Shown here piece by piece: positions 57,765 through 64,000 of a stretch of 64,000 nucleotides of DNA. The notes under the pieces are model-generated. The model did no database searches. It worked only from the letters and a program-made list of their open reading frames with translations, and was not told the DNA's origin. Each line of letters begins with the position of its first letter. The stretch's first letter is position 1. The stretch covers positions 1 through 64,000 of the forward strand of contig JAJJXM010000085.1 of the NCBI GenBank assembly GCA_024516155.1, written 5' to 3'. This DNA is from Pyronema omphalodes (Eukaryota > Ascomycota > Pezizomycetes > Pezizales > Pyronemataceae). A program made the position numbers and the translations under genes.

Positions 57765-60700
57765 CTACCCGTCCGAATTCTCAGGCTCTGCCTCCAATTC
57801 CGACCCTGACTCCCATTCCAACAGTGACACCAATTCAGTCTCCGCCTCTGATTCCGACCCTGACTCCCATTCCGACATTGACTCTAATTCAGACTCTGCC
57901 TCTGGTTCCCTGTATGACCGCGACTCTGATTCCATCTGCTCTTGACAAACGGCGCCTCTCTTCTTGAGTAGCTGGACTATCACCTTTTTCCTAGCCTTGA
58001 ATGCGTAGTCCAGCAGTGTCTTTCCGTCCTCATCGATGGTGGAGACATCGGCGCCCCCGTCAATGAGCAGTTGGACTACCCCCTCATGCCCCTTTTCAGA
58101 TGCGTAATGCAGCGGTGTCTTTCCGTCCGTATCGATAGCCGAGACATCAGCGCCCCTGTCAATGAGCAGTTGACCCACCTCCTCATGCCCATCCTCAGAT
58201 GCGTAATGCAGCGGTGTCTTTCCGTCAATATCGATGGTGGAGACGTCGGCGCCCTTAGCAATGAGCAGTTGGACCACCTCCTCATGCCCCAACCATGATG
58301 CGAGATGCAGCGGTGTCATTTTGATCTTATCGATAGCCGAGACAGCGGCGCCCCTGTCAATGAGCAGTTGGACCACCTCCTCATGCCCCCACCATGATGC
58401 GAGATGCAGCGGTGTCGTTTTGATCTTATCGATAGCCGAGACAGCGGCGCCCCTGTCAATGAGTAGTTGGACCACCTCCTCATGCCCATCCTCAGATGCG
58501 TAATGCAGCGGTGTCTTTCCGTCATCATCGATGACTGAGACATCGGTGCCCGTTGCAATGAGCAGTTCGACCACCTTCTTATGCCCATTTAATGATGCGT
58601 AATGCAGCGCTGTCCTTCCGCCCTTGTCGATGGTGGAGACAACGGCACCCCCATCAATGAGCCGTTGGACTGCCCCCTCATGCCCCTTTTCAGATGCGTA
58701 ATGCAGCGGTGTCTTTTCGTCCTTATCGATGATATCGGCGCCCCCATCAATGAGCAGTATGACCACCCCCTCATGCCCCTTTTTGAGTGCGTAATACAGC
58801 GGTGTCTTTCCGTTCTTATCGATAGTCGAGATATCGGCGCCCCTGTCAATGAGCAGTTGGACCACCTCCTCATGCCCATCCTCAGATGCGTAATGCAGCG
58901 GTGTCTTTCCGTCATCATCGATGACTGAGACATCGGTGCCCGTTGCAATGAGCAGTTCGACCACCTTCTTATGCCCATTTAATGATGCGTAATGCAGCGG
59001 TGTCCATCCGTCGCCATCGGTGGCCGAGGCATCGGCGCCTCTATCAATGAGCAGTTTGACCACCTTCTTATGCCCTTCCTGTGATGCGGAATGCAACAGT
59101 CTACTGCCATCCTCATTGGAGCCGTGAACGTTAGCCCCATTGTCAATCAGTAATGACGCCGTGTCTAGGTCTCCGACTTTAGATGATATGCGAAGTAACT
59201 TGCTCAAGTCGGGCTTTATGTCATCACCAGTCGACTCGAGTGCCGACGGTAACATCATATTCAACCCAAAAACGCAAACCAAGGAGACGAGATCATGGGC
59301 TCCTCTTTGCCAGTGCCAGACCCTACGCCAGAAGCCAACTCCTTCATCCAAATCGTAAGTCTTCACCCACTGACGATGATAGCTGAGCCATCGTTGGTGG
59401 TTACTCTCGGCAATGAATGTATTCCAGAGGGCAGTGAGGGTTGGGCAACTATTTACGTCTGTGCAGTGGAAGAAGTGCCACGGCCAAAACACCACGGAGT
59501 ATGACAACAGGTGACGGTTTCTGTCATAATCGGTTTTTCTAATTTTCATTTTCGCATAACCATTCCAAGAACCCGGAGCACATAACAGTGAAAGGCAACC
59601 GCTCGCGATTTCGGCGTGAGAATTTGCTTTTTGGAGTTCGGGCTGTTTCTCCAGGTACTCCTCCACTGAAAGATGTGCAAACCGGAAAACATCGAGACGT
59701 TCATCCAAGATGAGCAGATTGCGGCACATCTTTAATAGATTGTTGGCATGTATTGGGGTCGTACGAGAGAACTCCCCCGACCTACTGAAATCGACTGAGA
59801 TTGCGTCAAGCAGGATTTTCGATCGCAGCGGTTCGTAGGAATATTTCATCCAGCGAAAAGCGTTGAGCGCTAGTCGAGGTGCACTGCCTTTCTGGGCAGC
59901 AATGTTGCGGTAGATATCGTTGTAGGCATCTGTCAGCGTGTCCGGAAGAGTCTGCAAATTGTCTCTAACATCGTCTTCGGTGAATAGTTGGCAGAGGGAG
60001 GTGATTTGGAGCGCCGCCAGTTGGAACCTAGCATTCGTCCATTAGTTTCTATCACCCTCCGCAACGAAATAAAATGATATGATAAACTCACATCCCTTTC
60101 GATCGCTTACAAAGCACTCTGCATATTTCACTTCTAAGCTCATCGGATACCTTACCATCCAGCAGTTCGCGATCCTCGATAACTCGCTTGACTTCCTTTG
60201 CGATAAACTGGTTGATGTCGCTGACATTGTCGTCAGGTTGCAACTCAATCCTGGGAAAGATCTCGAACTGTGCGACAATGTCAGGATCCATTCGAGTCGT
60301 TGCAAAAATCTTGACCAGAGATTTGGATGCTGCGATGACACTATTTAGAGCCTTCAGAAGATGAATTCGCTTATGTTCTGCAACTTCGTCCAAAGCGTCT
60401 ATGCAAATGATGGTCTCAGGATACATATCTGTGAGTTGAACGAGGAGTCCTTGGCTTTCTGCAAGGCTGAGCAATGATGAAGTTTGTCCCTTGATCTTCC
60501 GGTCTCGGTACACATCAACAACTGGCTTTGCCAGTTTTTCATCATCAAAATCACACTGCGCAAGCTGTTGGATGATCGTGTTCAGGATGCTGCCCGGTTC
60601 TCGACGATTTTCTTCGGCTCGATTGCAATAGAAGTAAGCGAATTTTAGCTCTGTCATGTCCGGCTGCAGACAATCAATGACTTTTGATCTACACCAATCA

Positions 60701-62305
60701 TGCGTCAGATATACACTTCTTTAACAGCATTATTTAAGGATGGGGACAGTGGATGGGCAGGGGGAGAGGCACGGTGGAGGGAGGGGGGGGGGGGGGGGTA
60801 TTGCTTACGCTATGTATGTTTTACCGGCTCCAGCTAAATTATTCGCATGGTAAGACAGGAATTATTCAAACGAATGAGGCACACAGTCACTTACGAATTC
60901 CCCGCAATAATAACAGCTTTGACTCGCTGGATGACATCCACTCCTCGTACTCTGGTCGCTCAAAAAGCCACTCGCCAGTGCCTTCAAGGCGCTCTTCACT
61001 AATGCGTTTGTGGTGGCTGATGTAAGGAATGGCAGATATCCATTGCAGAATTGCAGATCTATCACTGTCTACTGACGTGAGTGGGCATCCTCAGAGTATG
61101 GCGACACCAGATGGCCCTCCGTACCTTCTAGCCAGTTTTGAACATTGTGGAGATGAGGTTGAATATGAGATATCATGTCGTTCATATCCTTCAGTTGCCC
61201 ACGAAGGTGCTCGAAACCATCGCAGTTGGCTAAATGTTTGTTAAAACTACTCGACATTCCAAGATTGCACCGTAGACAAATACCTTGTGCTCCTACGACG
61301 TCGGCGTCATCTTTAACAGTCCTTTCCTGTTTCTTTACGTTTCCAAGATAATCTGAAATGTTCTCTATGGTGAATACCGCCTTGAAATGATTCTCTGAAG
61401 AAGTATCAGTTGCAGTACAGCTCATAGGATTGAAATACTTGCCTTTTGCCTTATCGATAGCCTTGGCAAGGAACTTTAGTACTGCGATGTAAAGCTGGAG
61501 CATGGATTTTTCGAGGTTTCTCGACGCATCGGAATCTTCTCTGAGATATACAATCTCGTAAATCGTGCACCTCTGAATGAGACTGGCGATGTGCTCCAGT
61601 CCATCGACGATAGCGTCTAGTGTTTTGTGCCGATCCACGCAAATCTGCAGAGCATTATCAGCTAGGACAATCAAGAGATCTGGCGGTGTAATCAACCTTG
61701 AGGAGAAATCGAAACGCAGCCCACGGCAACGCCGCATGTGCGGGATCGTATTGGACGACTATATCCCCAATCTCTTTGAACTTATCGATCCAGTTCAGCA
61801 GTTTGTCAATTTTCCAAGTCTTCGTCTTTCTCTTTCTCTTGTTCAGAATGTCTTCAACATAACCCCTTGCTTCTGATACGCACTCAAGGGCACTGGCTTG
61901 AAAACCAAGGCCTTTGAGCGTTTCGCGCTGCTCATTGAGGTCGTTGCTGTCGCATGCCTTGCTCCACAGCGATCGAGAATTGACAGTAATAGTCGCCGTC
62001 GAATAATGTGCTTGTTTTTCTGGTTTTCCGACCCGGGTATCTGCGGCCGTATGCTCTGCCGCCATTACAAGTGTTTGTTCAAACGAACTTGGCGAAATTA
62101 ATTGAAAGCTTTCATTGCTGATTACACCTTGACTTCGGGCCACTGACGAGGACTCGATTATTGTTTGCGACTGGCCTGAGGGTGTGACTGTCCCAGATAT
62201 TTTAGTTTTCTTGGACAGCTTGTCCTGTGAAGGTTTTGACGATTGCAATATATCGCTTAGTCCTCGTTTTAGTCGATCACGTATCTTCGGGGAGTCATCC
62301 GACAT
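57765..62305 (-). CDS. NLR-like NACHT NTPase with C-terminal ankyrin repeats
   Basis: Six minus-strand exons, 62305-61697, 61644-61125, 61071-60895, 60833-60809, 60688-60092 and 60027-57765, join in phase to 1396 residues. Residues about 85-330 form a helical N-terminal module (WSKACDSNDLNEQRETLKGL; DPAHAALPWAAFRFLLK) resembling the fungal DUF7708 type. The NACHT domain follows LEGTGEWLFERPEYEEW: Walker A GIPGAGKTYIASK near residue 440, partly on a 25-nt exon, Walker B ETIICIDALDE near 540 and sensor KIFATTRMDPDI. A winged-helix/linker region with FRFAHLSVEEYLE leads to about 13 ankyrin repeats of 33 residues (about 915-1340), then an acidic tail rich in WESGSE. Repeats 3-4 and 7-8 share a 145-nt identical block. 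Such proteins act in non-self recognition and programmed cell death. A start at 62467 is possible. Confidence 0.92.
58010..59140 (-). repeat. homogenised 99-bp ankyrin-coding repeat array
   Basis: Tandem units of 33 codons (GKTPLHYASEDGHEEVVQLL then IDRGADVSAIDKD) cover most of the NLR C-terminus. One unit (repeat 5) lost two codons. The block 58465-58609 is identical to 58855-58999, an offset of 390 nt, i.e. four units less the two missing codons. Adjacent repeats 8 and 9 are also near-identical. Confidence 0.9.
60783..60798 (+). repeat. G16 homopolymer inside an NLR intron
   Basis: Sixteen G on the + strand, i.e. C16 in the transcript, in the 120-nt intron after the Walker A mini-exon, 10 nt past its 5' splice site. 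Flanked by purine-rich GGAGGGAGG. Confidence 0.9.
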
Positions 62306-64000
62306 ATTGCTATGTAATAGCAGTTCCAGGTCCTCCGTCTTGAGGGTAAGGTAGAAGCTGTTCCGCGAGAGATATTGCGTATCAACTATTGCACTTATTG
62401 CATCGCAACAATATCTTTCTCGAACAGCCGGTATCGATCGCTCGCTTCTTGTGCCGTACTGATGCACCTCGGTGATGGAGTCGTTGGAATACAGTGACAG
62501 AATGTCAGAAAACCGCCAGATATCTCGCTGAATATGTGGTGTGTAGGTGTCGTACGGTGCGCAATCTGTTGCTGCCTAGAATTGTGAACAGCACAGAGTA
62601 CTAAAACACTTTCAGCACTGTGCAGTTGCTTGGGGTTGGACGAGCCTCGTTTTTACGAGGTGCGTTTTAGAAATATCCATGCCACATGGTGTCGGACGGC
62701 AGCTGAATTAACCAATCAGTATTCTTCTGCAAGGCTTTCAACGCGACCATCATCAAGCAAGAGCCAAAATGCGCTCTGTGCGGCAATGCATTTGTACATG
62801 GAGGGCCAAAAGAATTTTGCCACAAAACCAACACCAGATAAATGTCGCGTGCACAACATCCAACAACTGCACTTTTGCGCACCACCACCCACCAGCCACA
62901 GAACCGTTGCCTCGACCATACCACACCGCTGACTAAACCACGGAAACGCGCATTACATATAGTGGTAATCCAAATGACAAAAAATATTCTTGAGCGTAAA
63001 TCAGACAAGTGTTAAGTAAAAGACATCAAGACTATAAAGTGCAAACAACACAGTTGTCATTAAAAAAAATTGATGGACGGTTCTGCAGTGGCTGTTGAGA
63101 TAGTGGTGATTTAGATCGAACAGAATATTCTATGAGCGCAGATAAAGCAGTCTGTGCGATGAATGAATAAATATGGCGTGATGCAGGATGAGATTTTACA
63201 TTATAGCCCTAAGGATAGTAGATGAATGGAGTGGAAAATGGATTTTCTTGCTGATATTCTGAGCTATCGTAGTTTTTCCCCCATAGGGACACCACAGCAC
63301 TTATTGAAACTTCATAGAAACAACAGACTTTTCTTTTAGCAACAGAATGATGTCACGGTTGATTGCCTTGAGGAGCGGCTGCTCCATGTATATCTAATGC
63401 TTTCTTTCTTCACTGTATATATATAGTGTTATGAATCTTATGATCTAGTTGCGATCGAAGGAAGGGAAATGCGAGTCGTTTGAATGTGATTGACTGTGAA
63501 ATCATTTTTTCTCCGTGGCATCATAAGCTTTTTTTTAGGTTTTACATTTAGGGTTATTTTTTATCCACAATGCTTTGTGTGATTCTTCTGAACGCGAGAG
63601 CAATGCTAATTCTATATGTGTGATGTCTTTTTGAAAGTTTTGTGACATACATATCAAGATTGACCTATTAAAGGAGCTGAAGTGATCTTCACGGACATAA
63701 TAAGCAAGAATCTGTAGAAAAAAGACAAAATAAAGAAAAAATGAAAGCAAGAACCATACTTATGGTGACTTTATTGTTTGAACAGTACGGTCTTGATTTC
63801 TTCTCTGCCAGTGGTAAAAACAGTAATACCTCTAATTCTCTAACATCTTACTCTGAGCCCTGAACCCAAGAGAATCTCTACATTTTACTGATCATTATTT
63901 ACTTTTATACGCGCTGTTATACAAAATTTCCTATAGCATTACTGCCTTTCTATTCATTTTTCTAACTACTGTGTTATGTGCGCTTTAAAATATCGATATC
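62306..64000. other. upstream region of the NLR gene and gene-free end of window
   Basis: No gene is recognised; ORFs up to 113 codons (e.g. 62667-63008 minus) have no familiar sequence. The sequence becomes strongly AT-rich beyond 63.4 kb. Confidence 0.45.

Noticed and set aside
1..64000. CRISPR arrays, rRNA genes, bacterial-type operons or telomere repeats
   Set aside because: None seen; the window is eukaryotic nuclear DNA and the repeats found are satellites, minisatellites and transposon ends.

Overview
The window is nuclear DNA from a filamentous ascomycete (Pezizomycotina). The evidence is many short GT-AG introns (mostly 48-90 nt), an APSES-ankyrin transcription factor, a PIR-type wall protein, an AA9 copper monooxygenase, a sedolisin, a P450 with a membrane anchor, a NACHT-ankyrin NLR-like protein and a small Hva1-type TUDOR protein. 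Moderate GC content, AT-rich spacers and high intron density would suit an early-diverging class such as Orbiliomycetes or Pezizomycetes, but that placement is inference. I rebuilt 16 spliced protein genes by checking splice signals and reading phase by hand. There are also three tRNA genes, two TIR-bounded non-autonomous elements, several satellites or minisatellites, and a set of weaker ORF candidates.

Layout. 1-6.9 kb is gene-poor: two 13-bp T-rich satellites, two GC-rich hairpins and a tRNA-Lys. 7-18.4 kb is a housekeeping block: transketolase, mitochondrial ribosomal protein mS38, complex III subunit QCR8 and prohibitin PHB1 (the last two divergent from a 343-bp spacer), then an MBP1/RES-like cell-cycle factor. 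19-25.7 kb holds tRNA-Asn, an ACC-synthase-like PLP enzyme, a second tRNA-Lys and a cytochrome P450. 27.5-38.1 kb is a loose group of secreted degradative enzymes: GH3 beta-glucosidase, sedolisin peptidase and AA9 LPMO. 38.5-47.4 kb has the Hva1_TUDOR protein, a divergent Poa1-type macrodomain gene, a PIR-like cell-wall protein and a large conserved protein of unknown function. 50-52 kb is a LaeA-like methyltransferase cut into 11 exons. 53-57.7 kb is a mobile-element graveyard: a hAT-like MITE, poly-T insertions and a 1.6-kb TIR element filled with a minisatellite. 57.8-62.3 kb is the NLR-like gene, with about 13 ankyrin repeats homogenised at DNA level. The remainder is gene-free.

How the genes relate. 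mS38, QCR8 and PHB1 all act at the mitochondrial inner membrane or matrix face. GH3, sedolisin and AA9 are all exported degradative enzymes and would act together on plant or animal polymers. The NLR sits beside repeats and shows the repeat homogenisation known from fungal incompatibility and immunity NLRs. The best candidates for new biology are that NLR (homogenised repeats, Walker A on a 25-nt exon), the macrodomain gene with its altered ligand loop, and the unclassified repeat elements at 55.4-57.0 kb and 3.4 kb.
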